Assembly (NCBI GenBank): GCA_002353575.1
Contig: DEJQ01000007.1
Coordinates: forward strand, 73,969-137,968
Direction: 5' to 3'
Length of the DNA stretch: 64,000 nt
Origin: Prevotellaceae bacterium UBA2744
GTDB taxonomy: Bacteria; Bacteroidota; Bacteroidia; Bacteroidales; Bacteroidaceae
In this document: piece by piece, positions 35,870 to 44,905 of the stretch
Position numbering within the stretch: the stretch's first letter is position 1
Layout: each line of letters opens with the position of its first letter
Position numbers and translations under genes: made by a program
Notes under the pieces: model-generated
The model's database searches: none
Told to the model about the DNA's origin: nothing
What the model saw: the letters and a program-made list of their open reading frames with translations, nothing else

Positions 35870-36793
35870 ATGAAAATAGCTGTTGCCATTCCCACATATA
35901 ACAGGAAAGAGGTGTTGGTGAAATGCCTTGAGGCCGTAGCAGGTCAGACACTGAAACCTGAGTGCATTTACGTAGTAGATAACCATTCGACCGACGGAAC
36001 TCCTGATTTGTTGCATTCCATGAATTACGACAAGGAGGTCCTGGGTGTAAAGGTAAATTACAATTATCTGCCAGAGAATGGAGGTGGGGCTATGGGTTTC
36101 TCGCTTGGTATGGAGACAGCTCTCAAGGACGGTGGATACGATGCCTTCTGGATGCTCGACGACGACGGATTGCCAGCTAAGGATTGCCTGGAGATACTCT
36201 CGAAGTATGTCAGTCAGTATGGATATGTCTCTCCGGTTCTTATGGATATCAACCAACCGGAGAAGTTGAATGGTGCTTGCAAGGGCAGTTATGAGCCTGA
36301 AGTGTTACGGGCTGCCTATGGCGGAGGCGAACTGATGCCCAGATACTGTAATCCTTTCAATGGAGGACTTTTTTCAATAGAGGCAGTCAGGAAGGTGGGA
36401 ATACCCAAACGCGAACTTTTCATCTATGGCGATGAGATGAACTACGACATGAGGATGACGGAGGCAGGATTCCCTTCGTATGGAGTGTTCAGCGCCCGAC
36501 ATCTGCATCCTGTCATGCAGGACACAGATGTGCATTTCCTGGTACTGGGCCATTTCAAACCGGTAAAGTGGAAGATGTATTGCATGAGTCGCAATAAGGT
36601 GTATAATAAAAAAATACAGAAACGAAGTGCCGTAAAGAAAGGTTTGGTTCTGGCATATTACTACATGATTAGCGAGAGTTATCTAATGTTTTTTCAGCGT
36701 TCATGGTCGTGGATGAAGTTATTCCACAAAGCATTCTTCGACGGACTGAATGAACGCTGGGGCGGAGAACGGGAGTATATGCAAACAAAATAA
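35870..36793 (+). CDS. Family 2 glycosyltransferase (galactofuranosyl-type)
   Basis: The 307-residue protein has the GT2 start VAIPTYNRKEVLVKCLEAV, YVVDNHSTDGTPDLL, and the metal-binding FWMLDDDGLPAKD. FNGGLFSIEAVRKVG and GDEMNYDMRMTEAG follow. The pattern resembles GlfT-like enzymes, which use UDP-galactofuranose or similar donors. It is the last gene of the surface-glycan run. Confidence 0.87.
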   Translation: MKIAVAIPTYNRKEVLVKCLEAVAGQTLKPECIYVVDNHSTDGTPDLLHSMNYDKEVLGVKVNYNYLPENGGGAMGFSLGMETALKDGGYDAFWMLDDDGLPAKDCLEILSKYVSQYGYVSPVLMDINQPEKLNGACKGSYEPEVLRAAYGGGELMPRYCNPFNGGLFSIEAVRKVGIPKRELFIYGDEMNYDMRMTEAGFPSYGVFSARHLHPVMQDTDVHFLVLGHFKPVKWKMYCMSRNKVYNKKIQKRSAVKKGLVLAYYYMISESYLMFFQRSWSWMKLFHKAFFDGLNERWGGEREYMQTK

Positions 36794-36841
36794 TTTTGTA
36801 CTTTTTTACCTTCTCTTACTCGCAAAATACATTTATATCCT

Positions 36842-36886
36842 TACCTTTGCACCCTATATTGTGCAATACTTTACACAGAGTGTAAA
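36842..36886 (+). promoter_or_regulatory. -7 box and hairpin before aroQ
   Basis: TACCTTTG at 36842-36849 matches the -7 box. TTTACAC at 36870-36876 and GTGTAAA at 36880-36886 form a 7-bp palindrome with a 3-nt centre just downstream, followed by an A-run. This could be an operator or leader hairpin. Confidence 0.4.
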
Positions 36887-36903
36887 AAAATCATACTGAA
36901 AAT

Positions 36904-37326
36904 ATGAAACTACTCATAGTCAACGGTCCGAACCTGAATCTACTGGGAAAACGCGAGCCAGGCATCTATGGTGCAAGGGGGTTTGAGGATTATTATGCAG
37001 AGCTGAAACAGCGTTATCCAGACATAGAGTTCGACTATTTCCAGTCGAATATCGAAGGTGAGCTTATCAATAAACTCCATGAGGCAGGTTTTTCCTGGGA
37101 CGGTATCATACTGAATGCCGGAGCATATACTCACACAAGTGTGGCTTTGCAGGATGCCATTCGCGGAATCAATACTCCTGTGATTGAGGTTCACATCTCG
37201 AATGTGCACCAGAGAGAAGAATTCCGTCATCACTCCATGATCAGTTGTGCCTGTATCGGAGTAATCTGCGGGTTCGGTCTGGACAGCTACCGACTCGCCG
37301 TTGAGGCTTTTCTGGCAAAGAAATAA
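36904..37326 (+). CDS. aroQ: 3-dehydroquinate dehydratase, type II
   Basis: AroQ converts 3-dehydroquinate to 3-dehydroshikimate in the shikimate pathway. LLIVNGPNLNLLGKREPGIYG carries the active-site Tyr, ILNAGAYTHTSVALQDAI the substrate loop, and VIEVHISNVHQREEFRHHS the catalytic His region. The 140 residues are typical. It starts a new run after the surface-glycan locus. Confidence 0.96.
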   Translation: MKLLIVNGPNLNLLGKREPGIYGARGFEDYYAELKQRYPDIEFDYFQSNIEGELINKLHEAGFSWDGIILNAGAYTHTSVALQDAIRGINTPVIEVHISNVHQREEFRHHSMISCACIGVICGFGLDSYRLAVEAFLAKK

Positions 37327-37341
37327 GAAGGGAGAGAAGTG

Positions 37342-38010
37342 ATGCGCGAGGATATTCTGATTTCCGACTTTGTAGATTTTCAGGACGAGCTGGATGACTA
37401 CATCAAAAACCATATAGACCCAGAGGGAGAATATCTGCATAAGTTGTACAGAGCCACCAATCTGCATCTGCTTTACAGCCGGATGGCAAGCGGACACGTA
37501 CAGGGGAGAATCCTGAAGATGCTGGTGGAGATGGTGAAGCCTAAGATGGTTCTGGAGTTGGGTACATATAGCGGATACAGCGGATTGTGCATAGCTGAGG
37601 GATTGCCCGAGGGCGGACATCTGCACACAATAGAGATAAACGATGAACAGGAGGATTTCACCCGCCCCTGGTTGGAAAAGTCCGATTATGCCGATAAGAT
37701 AACCATGCACATAGGCGATGCGTTGGAGATAGTACCCAAGATGGGACTGAAGTTCGACATGGCATTCATCGATGCAGACAAAAGGAAGTACAGGGAATAC
37801 TACGAGATGGTGCTGAAGTATCTCAATCCTGATGGATATATCCTGGTAGATAACACACTGTGGGATGGACATGTACTGACTAAGAACCATCCCGATCCGC
37901 AAACGGCGAGCATACAGGAATTCAATGATTTCGTTGCCAGTGACGAGCGAGTGGAAAAGGTGATACTGCCATTAAGAGACGGTTTGACGATTATACACAA
38001 AAAGAAATAG
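37342..38010 (+). CDS. SAM-dependent O-methyltransferase (class I, COMT-like)
   Basis: A 222-residue methyltransferase of the catechol/caffeoyl-CoA type. MVLELGTYSGYSGLCIAEGL is SAM motif I, HTIEINDEQEDFTRPWLEK motif II, and FDMAFIDADKRKYREYYEMV the metal/acceptor region with the conserved Asp. A GTG at 37339 is directly next to the ATG at 37342; the ATG is used. It is followed by rbfA with only 2 nt between. Confidence 0.9.
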   Translation: MREDILISDFVDFQDELDDYIKNHIDPEGEYLHKLYRATNLHLLYSRMASGHVQGRILKMLVEMVKPKMVLELGTYSGYSGLCIAEGLPEGGHLHTIEINDEQEDFTRPWLEKSDYADKITMHIGDALEIVPKMGLKFDMAFIDADKRKYREYYEMVLKYLNPDGYILVDNTLWDGHVLTKNHPDPQTASIQEFNDFVASDERVEKVILPLRDGLTIIHKKK

Positions 38011-38012
38011 AT

Positions 38013-38354
38013 ATGGATACAAACAGACAAAATAAGATTGCGAGACTGATACAGAAGGATCTTTCTACGATTTTCCAGAAACAGACACGCCAGACGCGTG
38101 GAATCCTCGTATCGGTAAGTGTGGTCAGGGTAAGTCCCGACCTGAGTGTTGCCAAGGCATATCTGAGCATCTTCCCATCGGAACGGGCTCAGGAGATACT
38201 CGACAACATAAATGCGCATGTCAGCGAAATCCGTTACGAACTGGGAACACTGGAGAGGTATCAGCTGAGAATCATTCCGGAGTTGAAGTTCTTCATCGAC
38301 GATTCGCTCGACTACGTAGAGCATATTGACAAACTGCTAAAAGGAGAAAAGTAG
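38013..38354 (+). CDS. rbfA: Ribosome-binding factor A
   Basis: RbfA helps mature the 30S subunit by acting at the 5' end of 16S rRNA. The 113-residue protein begins NRQNKIARLIQKDLSTIFQK and shows VSVVRVSPDLSVAKAYLSIF and IRYELGTLERYQLRIIPELKF ending near DSLDYVEHIDKLL, the KH-fold pattern of RbfA. It lies tightly between the methyltransferase and the permease genes. Confidence 0.93.
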   Translation: MDTNRQNKIARLIQKDLSTIFQKQTRQTRGILVSVSVVRVSPDLSVAKAYLSIFPSERAQEILDNINAHVSEIRYELGTLERYQLRIIPELKFFIDDSLDYVEHIDKLLKGEK

Positions 38355-38356
38355 AG

Positions 38357-39586
38357 TTGGCATTTCCGTTTTACATAGCAAAGAGATATCTCTTCTCGAA
38401 GAAGTCGCATACTGCAATTAATATCATCAGCGGGGTAAGTGTGTGTGGAGTAGCGATTGCTACGGCTGCTTTGGTGTGTATTCTCAGTGTATTTAACGGA
38501 TTCCAGGATATGGTGGCAGGTCTGTTTACTGCGTTCGACCCCGAACTGAAGGTAGTTCCCGTAGAAGGGAAATACGTTGCAGCGGATGATGAATTGCTCG
38601 AAACACTCCGAAAGAACCGGAACATTGCCGTATATACCGAAGTTGTGGAGGACAATGCCCTGTTGATTGCCAACAACCGTCAGGTGATGGTGACTATAAA
38701 AGGTGTGGATGATAATTTTGAGGACCTGACGGATATCAATAACATCCTGTATGGCGATGGAATATTCGAATTGCATGCCGATGTGTTGGACTATGGAGTA
38801 GCCGGAATCGGTGTGTTGCAGCAGTTGGGACTGCCTGTTGATTTCATGCAACCTATTCAGGTATATGCTCCGAGGGGTGACGAACGGATCGACATGACCG
38901 ACCCGAGCGAGAGTTTCAATATCGAGGAACTCTATTCGCCTAACGTAGGATTCATGGTGAAGCAGAATAAATATGACGGCAAATACGTCCTGACGAATAT
39001 AAACTTTGCCCGCCGCCTGTTTGAGAAAGAGGGAATGGTGACAGCCGTAGAACTGAAACTGAAGAAGGGGGTGAACATTGCGTCGATGAAGTCAGAGATA
39101 AAGAAATTGCTTGGCAGCAAGTTTCAGGTGCAGGACAGATACGAGCAGCAGGAGAGCACATTCCAGATAATGAAGATAGAGAAGCTGATTTCCTACATCT
39201 TCCTGACCTTTATCCTGATGGTTGCCTGTTTCAACATAATCGGTTCGCTCTCTATGCTGATTATCGACAAGAAAGAGGATGCCGTGATAATGCGGAATAT
39301 AGGTGCTGACAACAGGCAAATACGGAACATATTCATGCTTGAGGGCAGGATGATTTCGCTTATCGGTGCTGTGGCTGGAATAATCATCGGGCTGGCTCTC
39401 TGTCTGATTCAGCAATATTATGGTGTGATACGTTTCGGCAATCAGGAGGGAGCGTACATCATAGATGCCTATCCGGTCAGCGTGAGCGTGTGGGACATCA
39501 TTCTCGTGTTCATCACGGTGATAATAGTAGGGTTTGTCTCAGTATGGTATCCTGTACGCACAATGACTCAGGAAGTAATTCAATAG
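38357..39586 (+). CDS. LolC/E-like ABC transporter permease (FtsX domain)
   Basis: The 409-residue protein has an N-terminal membrane segment (INIISGVSVCGVAIATAALV), a periplasmic domain of about 240 residues and three C-terminal membrane segments (LISYIFLTFILMVACFNIIG, MISLIGAVAGIIIGLALCL, IILVFITVIIVGFVSVWYP). SLSMLIIDKKEDAVIMRNIG is the FtsX coupling region. It resembles lipoprotein-release permeases LolC/LolE. The only start near the rbfA stop is TTG at 38357, 2 nt after it. Confidence 0.88.
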   Translation: MAFPFYIAKRYLFSKKSHTAINIISGVSVCGVAIATAALVCILSVFNGFQDMVAGLFTAFDPELKVVPVEGKYVAADDELLETLRKNRNIAVYTEVVEDNALLIANNRQVMVTIKGVDDNFEDLTDINNILYGDGIFELHADVLDYGVAGIGVLQQLGLPVDFMQPIQVYAPRGDERIDMTDPSESFNIEELYSPNVGFMVKQNKYDGKYVLTNINFARRLFEKEGMVTAVELKLKKGVNIASMKSEIKKLLGSKFQVQDRYEQQESTFQIMKIEKLISYIFLTFILMVACFNIIGSLSMLIIDKKEDAVIMRNIGADNRQIRNIFMLEGRMISLIGAVAGIIIGLALCLIQQYYGVIRFGNQEGAYIIDAYPVSVSVWDIILVFITVIIVGFVSVWYPVRTMTQEVIQ

Positions 39587-39600
39587 GAAATAATATATAT

Positions 39601-41319
39601 ATGTTTAACAAAAAATCAAAGACAGAAATGAAGAAAAACATCTATTTCGCACTTTGTGCAGCAGCATCAGTCGTATTGGCTGGCTGTAGCGGTTTTGGTA
39701 AGATTACCAGTGAAAACTTTAATGTCACTCCAACCCCATTGGAGTACGTGGCAGGAGAAGTTCCTGCAACTATCAGTGCCAACATCCCGGCTAAGTTTAT
39801 GCCTAAGAAGGGTGTAGTTACCTGCACACCGGTACTGAAGTGGGATGGCGGTCAGCAGGCAGGTGCCAGCAAGACATTCCAGGGCGAGAAGGTTGAGGCT
39901 AACAACACAGTTATCTCGTACAAGAATGGCGGCACTGCTACTATGCGCGTTTCTTTCCCATATCAGAACGAGATGGCAAAGAGCACTCTCTATATGCAGT
40001 TTGCTGCAAAGAAGGGAAATAAGGAAGTGAAGATTCCTGAGGTAAAGATCGGTTATGGTGTCATGGCTACGGCTGCACTCGTCAGCGAGGCTGCCCGCAC
40101 AAGCGGTCGCTCAGTAGCTCCTGATAAGTTCCAGCGTATCATCAGCCAGAAGCAGGAAGCAGCTGTCAAGTTCCTCATCAACCAGGCAAATCTGCGTGGC
40201 AGCGAACTGAACAGCACTAATATCAAGGAGTTCATTGCCAAGATGAAGGAAATCAAGAAAGACCAGAAAGGTCTTGCCATCAAGAATGTAGAGGTCAGTG
40301 CCTATGCTTCTCCAGACGGTAAGTATGACTTCAACGAGAAACTGGCAGAGAAGCGTGGTGAGGTTTCCGAGCAGTATGTAAACAAGCAGCTCAAGGCACA
40401 GAAACTCTCTACGAACGTAGATACAAAATATACAGCTGAAGACTGGGACGGTTTCAAGGAACTGGTGTCACAGTCAAACCTGCAGGACAAGGAAGTTATC
40501 CTGCGTGTACTCTCTATGTATCAGGATCCGGAACAGCGTGAGCAGGAGATCCGGAATATTGCAACTGTTTATAAGGACCTGGCTGATGCCGTTCTGCCGG
40601 AACTGCGTCGCTCTCGTCTGACTATTAACTACGATGTAATCGGCCGCAGCGATGACGAAATCGTAGAGCAGTGCAAGACTGATGCTACTAAGTTGAGTGT
40701 TGAGGAAATCCTGTACGCAGGAAATACAATTGCTCAGACAGATGCCGAGAAGGCTGCCTACTATCAGAAGGCAAAGGAGTTGTACCCAAGCGATTACCGT
40801 TCATACAACAACCTCGGTGTGCTGGAGATGAAGAATGGTAATGTGGATAAGGCAGATGAATACTACCAGCAGGCTCTTGCACAGGATCCTAATGCTCCGG
40901 AGCCAAATGCAAACATGAGCACTATCGCTCTTATCAATGGTGATTTCAAGGCTGCAGAGCTGTATGCAGCAAAGGGTGTGAATGCATCTTCTGCTGACGA
41001 CAACCTCGGAAATCTCTACGTTGCTCAGGGTAAGTACGACCAGGCTGCTGCAAAGCTGTCTAAGTCGGCAAACAACAGTGCTGCCCTCGCACAGATTCTG
41101 GCTAAGGACTACAGTGCTGCAACAAATACTCTGAACAGCATTAAGAATCCGGATGCCCTCACATTCTATCTGAAGGCAATCGTTGCTGCACGTCAGAACG
41201 AAGAGGCTGTCATCCTTACTAATCTGAAGCAGTCGATCCAGAAGGATGGCAATTACAGACAGAAGGCTCTCAACGACTGCGAGTTCTATAGCTTCCCTAA
41301 CATTACGAAGGCACTTTGA
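39601..41319 (+). CDS. TPR-containing lipoprotein with OmpA-like segment
   Basis: The ATG at 39601 has an AGGAAA upstream; a second ATG at 39628 gives a shorter signal, MKKNIYFALCAAASVVLAGC, with the lipobox LAGC. The mature protein has an N-terminal beta-rich part, an OmpA-like stretch (ASPDGKYDFNEKLAEKRGEV, near residue 220), then TPR-type repeats (YRSYNNLGVLEMKNGNVDKA, NLGNLYVAQGKYDQAAAKL). This architecture is common and abundant in Bacteroidales outer membranes. The specific role is unknown. Confidence 0.85.
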   Translation: MFNKKSKTEMKKNIYFALCAAASVVLAGCSGFGKITSENFNVTPTPLEYVAGEVPATISANIPAKFMPKKGVVTCTPVLKWDGGQQAGASKTFQGEKVEANNTVISYKNGGTATMRVSFPYQNEMAKSTLYMQFAAKKGNKEVKIPEVKIGYGVMATAALVSEAARTSGRSVAPDKFQRIISQKQEAAVKFLINQANLRGSELNSTNIKEFIAKMKEIKKDQKGLAIKNVEVSAYASPDGKYDFNEKLAEKRGEVSEQYVNKQLKAQKLSTNVDTKYTAEDWDGFKELVSQSNLQDKEVILRVLSMYQDPEQREQEIRNIATVYKDLADAVLPELRRSRLTINYDVIGRSDDEIVEQCKTDATKLSVEEILYAGNTIAQTDAEKAAYYQKAKELYPSDYRSYNNLGVLEMKNGNVDKADEYYQQALAQDPNAPEPNANMSTIALINGDFKAAELYAAKGVNASSADDNLGNLYVAQGKYDQAAAKLSKSANNSAALAQILAKDYSAATNTLNSIKNPDALTFYLKAIVAARQNEEAVILTNLKQSIQKDGNYRQKALNDCEFYSFPNITKAL

Positions 41320-42332
41320 TCAAGTCTCTGACATATTCTTTTACCACTATTGCCGCACTCCTCCTGATGGGGTGCAGCGATGGTGGTAATGAGTTTACTA
41401 TCGAGGGTGAGTTCGATGGCATGAAGACGGGTGAACTCTTTATCTATTCCCCCACCAATCCTAATGCGTCGGTTGATACACTCAGGATAGCAGACAGCCG
41501 TTTTGAATACAGGCAGGAAATCTACGATACCATCCCTTATATCATTCTGTTTCCAAATGCGGTGGAGCAGGTGGTGTTTGTCGGACCCGGACAGACAATT
41601 GAATATAGTGCTGCTACCAATGACCTTAAAAACTATAAGGTGGAGGGCTCTGAGGAAAACGAACTCATGACGCGGTTCCGTAAGGACGTTGCCGATGTGA
41701 AGGAATCCGATGTTCCGAATGTTGCAAAACAATACATACGGGACAATCCTCAGTCGGCAGTTGCACTTTATCTGTTCGACAGGTATTTCATGCAGAACAG
41801 TAATCCGGTTTTTGCAGATGTGAAGCAGCTTGTCAGCGTTCTGCGTCCTCACCATCCCAATAATCTGCTTCTTTACACGGCTGAGGAGATGCTGACGAAT
41901 GTCGGTACTCTGACAGAGGGGAAGAAGCTGAAGAACATAGAGCTGACGACACTCAAGAAGGGGAAAAAGAAGTTGTGGGGCGATGCCGACAAGACAGACT
42001 ACACGCTGGTCGTGTTCTGGGCTTCGTGGATGAGAAACAGCTATGACATACTGTACAGGATGCGCAACCTGCAGAGGGACTATGGCGAACAGGTGCGGTT
42101 CGTAGCCATCTCGCTCGACAATCAGCGCTACAGATGGGAAGACCTCGTGCGTCGCGATTCCCTCGTCATCGAGCATTATTGCGACGGGTTGTCGTGGTCG
42201 TCTCCCGTGGTTGCCGATCTGGCACTGGATGCCCTTCCTCTGTATATGCTCCTTGACAAGAAACACAACATCACATATAAGGCAGATGACCTGGATAGAA
42301 TCAAAGACAAACTTAAAAAACAATTACAATAA
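41316..42332 (+). CDS. DUF4369/thioredoxin-like lipoprotein without the CxxC pair
   Basis: A 338-residue lipoprotein with lipobox LLMGCSDG. Residues 25-130 match a DUF4369-type domain (EFTIEGEFDGMKTGELFIYS). The C-terminal half is TlpA-like (DYTLVVFWASW, FVAISLDNQRYRWEDLV), but the WCxxC site reads WMRNS, so no redox cysteines remain there. The start is a TTG at 41316 that overlaps the preceding TGA stop by 3 nt, implying coupled translation. Confidence 0.8.
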   Translation: MIKSLTYSFTTIAALLLMGCSDGGNEFTIEGEFDGMKTGELFIYSPTNPNASVDTLRIADSRFEYRQEIYDTIPYIILFPNAVEQVVFVGPGQTIEYSAATNDLKNYKVEGSEENELMTRFRKDVADVKESDVPNVAKQYIRDNPQSAVALYLFDRYFMQNSNPVFADVKQLVSVLRPHHPNNLLLYTAEEMLTNVGTLTEGKKLKNIELTTLKKGKKKLWGDADKTDYTLVVFWASWMRNSYDILYRMRNLQRDYGEQVRFVAISLDNQRYRWEDLVRRDSLVIEHYCDGLSWSSPVVADLALDALPLYMLLDKKHNITYKADDLDRIKDKLKKQLQ

Positions 42333-42345
42333 CATCACATTTACT

Positions 42346-42978
42346 ATGAGTACTTTAGAAAAGATATTTGCTGAAAAGCTTTTGAATATTAAGGCTATCA
42401 AACTGCAGCCGGAGAATCCCTTCACATGGGCAAGCGGATGGAAATCACCTTTCTATTGCGACAACCGCAAGACTCTCTCGTTTACAGACCTGCGCACATT
42501 CGTGAAGACGGAGCTGGCTCGTCTGCTGGTTGAGAATTTCCCCGATGTAGATGCCGTTGCCGGAGTTGCTACGGGTGCCATTCCTCAGGGAGCCCTGGTA
42601 GCCGACCTGCTGAACAAGCCGTTTGTATATGTAAGAAGCAAACCAAAGGATCACGGCCTGGAGAACCTCATCGAGGGTGAGCTTGCTCCGGGTTCCAAGG
42701 TAGTTGTCATCGAAGACCTTATCTCTACGGGCGGTTCTTCGCTGAAGGCAGTCGATGCAATCCGCAAGAGCGGCAGCGAGGTAGTCGGCATGATTGCGAG
42801 CTACACCTATGGGTTCCCGGTAGCTGAGCAGGCATTCAAGGATGCGGGTGTGCGTCTGCTTACCCTTACCAACTACGAGGCTGTGCTCGAGGTAGCCCTT
42901 GAGATTGGCTACATCACCAAGGATCAGGTTCCTATGCTTAACGAGTGGCGTCGCGACCCGGCTAACTGGAAAAAATAA
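42346..42978 (+). CDS. pyrE: Orotate phosphoribosyltransferase
   Basis: PyrE makes orotidine 5'-phosphate in pyrimidine synthesis. The ATG at 42346 (MSTLEKIFAEKLL) is chosen because the upstream extension lies inside the preceding gene. FTWASGWKSPFYCDNRKTL is the N-terminal signature and VVVIEDLISTGGSSLKAV the PRPP-binding loop. The product is 210 residues. It is 13 nt after the lipoprotein gene and 18 nt before the SRPBCC gene. Confidence 0.96.
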   Translation: MSTLEKIFAEKLLNIKAIKLQPENPFTWASGWKSPFYCDNRKTLSFTDLRTFVKTELARLLVENFPDVDAVAGVATGAIPQGALVADLLNKPFVYVRSKPKDHGLENLIEGELAPGSKVVVIEDLISTGGSSLKAVDAIRKSGSEVVGMIASYTYGFPVAEQAFKDAGVRLLTLTNYEAVLEVALEIGYITKDQVPMLNEWRRDPANWKK

Positions 42979-42996
42979 TTCAGAAAGGATAGTATT

Positions 42997-43458
42997 ATGG
43001 CAAGATACGAAAGTTCAGTTAAGCAGATTCCGTTTCCGGTAGAGAGTGTCTATGCAAAGCTTTCCGACCTGAGCAATCTGCAGGTTATCAAGGAACGCAT
43101 CAACGACCCTCTCGTGCAGCAGCAGATACCCGATGACAAGCGTGCACAGATAAACGATGTCATCGACAAGATGGAATTCACTGCCGACAGTGTATCGTGC
43201 GACGCAGGAATGATTGGTACGGTATCGGTCGGGGTAGTGGAGCGCGACGAGAATAAATGTGTGAAGCTCCAGTCGATGAGTTCGCCTGTGCCTTTCACTT
43301 TCTGGGCGCAGGTGCTGCCGACATCCGAGGGTAGCAGCAAGATGAAGCTGACCGTCGATGCCGACCTGAATTTCTTCATGAAGCAGATGTTCGACAAGCC
43401 GCTGAAGAGCGGCATAGAGAAAATGGCAGATTTGCTTGCAATGATACCGTATAATTAA
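42997..43458 (+). CDS. SRPBCC-fold (START/polyketide-cyclase-like) protein
   Basis: The 153-residue protein begins with YESSVKQIPFPVESVYAKLS, a typical SRPBCC strand-helix start, and ends with a long amphipathic helix region (FFMKQMFDKPLKSGIEKMAD). Ligand and role are unknown. It is encoded between pyrE and argH with short spacers and is probably co-transcribed. Confidence 0.75.
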   Translation: MARYESSVKQIPFPVESVYAKLSDLSNLQVIKERINDPLVQQQIPDDKRAQINDVIDKMEFTADSVSCDAGMIGTVSVGVVERDENKCVKLQSMSSPVPFTFWAQVLPTSEGSSKMKLTVDADLNFFMKQMFDKPLKSGIEKMADLLAMIPYN

Positions 43459-43468
43459 GAAGACGCTT

Positions 43469-44809
43469 ATGGCAGAAAAACTTTGGACGAAGAATGTGAA
43501 TATGACTGCCGAGATAGAGAAGTTCACCGTCGGCAGGGACCGCGAAATGGACCTTTATCTTGCGAAGTACGATGTAATGGGTTCGATGGCTCACATCACC
43601 ATGCTCGAAAGCATCGGTCTGCTTACGCGCGACGAGCTGGCTGTGCTCTTGAAGGAGTTGAAGTCGATTTACGCACAGGCAGAGCGTGGCGAGTTTGTCA
43701 TCGAGGAGGGTGTAGAGGATGTGCATAGTCAGGTGGAGCTGATGCTGACCCGCAAGTTGGGCGACACAGGCAAGAAGATCCACGCCGGCCGTTCGCGCAA
43801 CGACCAGGTGCTGGTCGATCTGAAACTGTTCATCCGCGACCAGCTGCGCGAGATAGCCGAGTTGGTGAAGCAGCTCTTCGACGAGCTCATCATTCAGTCG
43901 AACCGTCATAAGGATGTGCTGATGCCGGGCTACACCCATCTGCAGGTAGCCATGCCGTCGAGTTTCGGTCTGTGGTTCGGTGCCTATGCCGAGAGTCTGG
44001 TTGACGACATGCAGTATCTGCTGGCAGCCTGGCGCATTACCAACCGCAATCCGCTGGGTTCGGCTGCGGGCTATGGCAGCAGTTTTCCGCTGAATCGTCA
44101 GATGACCACCGACCTGCTGGGTTTCGACTCGATGGACTACAATGTGGTTTATGCCCAGATGGGGCGCGGAAAGACGGAGCGCAATGTGGCGTTCTCGATG
44201 GCATCCATTGCCGGCACGCTTGCGAAGCTTGCCTTCGATGCCTGTATGTTCAATTCGCAGAACTTCGCCTTCGTGAAGTTGCCTGCCGACTGCACTACGG
44301 GTTCGTCGATCATGCCGCACAAGAAAAATCCCGATGTGTTCGAGCTGACCCGTGCCAAGTGCAACAAGCTGCAGTCGCTGCCTACGACCGTTACGATGAT
44401 AATGAACAATCTGCCGTCGGGCTATTTCCGCGACCTGCAGATTATCAAGGAGACATTCCTGCCTGCGTTCGACGAGCTGAAGGACTGCCTGAGTATGGCT
44501 ACGTATATCATCCGGAAGATGGAGGTCAACGAGCACATACTCGACAATCCTATCTACGATCCTATCTTCTCCGTAGAAACCGTCAACCGGCTTGCGGCGG
44601 CGGGCATGCCGTTCCGCGATGCATACAAGAAGGTGGGCCTCGACATCGAGGCGGGCAATTTCAAGCCCGACAAGGATTTGCATCACACCCACGAGGGTTC
44701 GCTCGGCAATCTCTGCAACGACAAGATTCAGGCACTCATGGATAATGTGCTCTCGCAGTTCGACTTCCAGAAGATGCAGCAGGCAATAAGGCAGCTGCTT
44801 GGTTCCTGA
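43469..44809 (+). CDS. argH: Argininosuccinate lyase
   Basis: ArgH splits argininosuccinate into arginine and fumarate. VHSQVELMLTRKLGDTGKKI and HAGRSRNDQVLVDLKLFIRD are conserved substrate-binding stretches, and TTGSSIMPHKKNPDVFEL is the fumarase-superfamily signature with the catalytic serine. The 446 residues match the Bacteroidetes form. The argB gene is on the far right edge, so arginine genes are not clustered here. Confidence 0.96.
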   Translation: MAEKLWTKNVNMTAEIEKFTVGRDREMDLYLAKYDVMGSMAHITMLESIGLLTRDELAVLLKELKSIYAQAERGEFVIEEGVEDVHSQVELMLTRKLGDTGKKIHAGRSRNDQVLVDLKLFIRDQLREIAELVKQLFDELIIQSNRHKDVLMPGYTHLQVAMPSSFGLWFGAYAESLVDDMQYLLAAWRITNRNPLGSAAGYGSSFPLNRQMTTDLLGFDSMDYNVVYAQMGRGKTERNVAFSMASIAGTLAKLAFDACMFNSQNFAFVKLPADCTTGSSIMPHKKNPDVFELTRAKCNKLQSLPTTVTMIMNNLPSGYFRDLQIIKETFLPAFDELKDCLSMATYIIRKMEVNEHILDNPIYDPIFSVETVNRLAAAGMPFRDAYKKVGLDIEAGNFKPDKDLHHTHEGSLGNLCNDKIQALMDNVLSQFDFQKMQQAIRQLLGS

Positions 44810-44823
44810 TTTTTGGGGGGCAG

Positions 44824-44900
44824 GTTTCAAGTTTCAGGTTTCAAGTTTCAGGTTTCAAGTTTCAGGTTTCAGGTTTCAAGTTTCAGGTTTCAAGTTTCAG
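44824..44900 (+). repeat. Eleven-unit 7-nt tandem repeat
   Basis: Eleven units of GTTTCA followed by A or G run without interruption from 44824 to 44900, between the argH stop and the aldo/keto reductase ATG at 44906. Because three units make 21 nt, the array also reads as a 7-residue protein repeat, which falsely extends the downstream frame. Confidence 0.9.
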
Positions 44901-44905
44901 ATCCT

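Noticed and set aside
43376..44830. 484-codon open frame antisense to argH
   Set aside because: argH is certain on the other strand. The frame is His/Arg/Gln-rich in the manner of GC-rich shadows.
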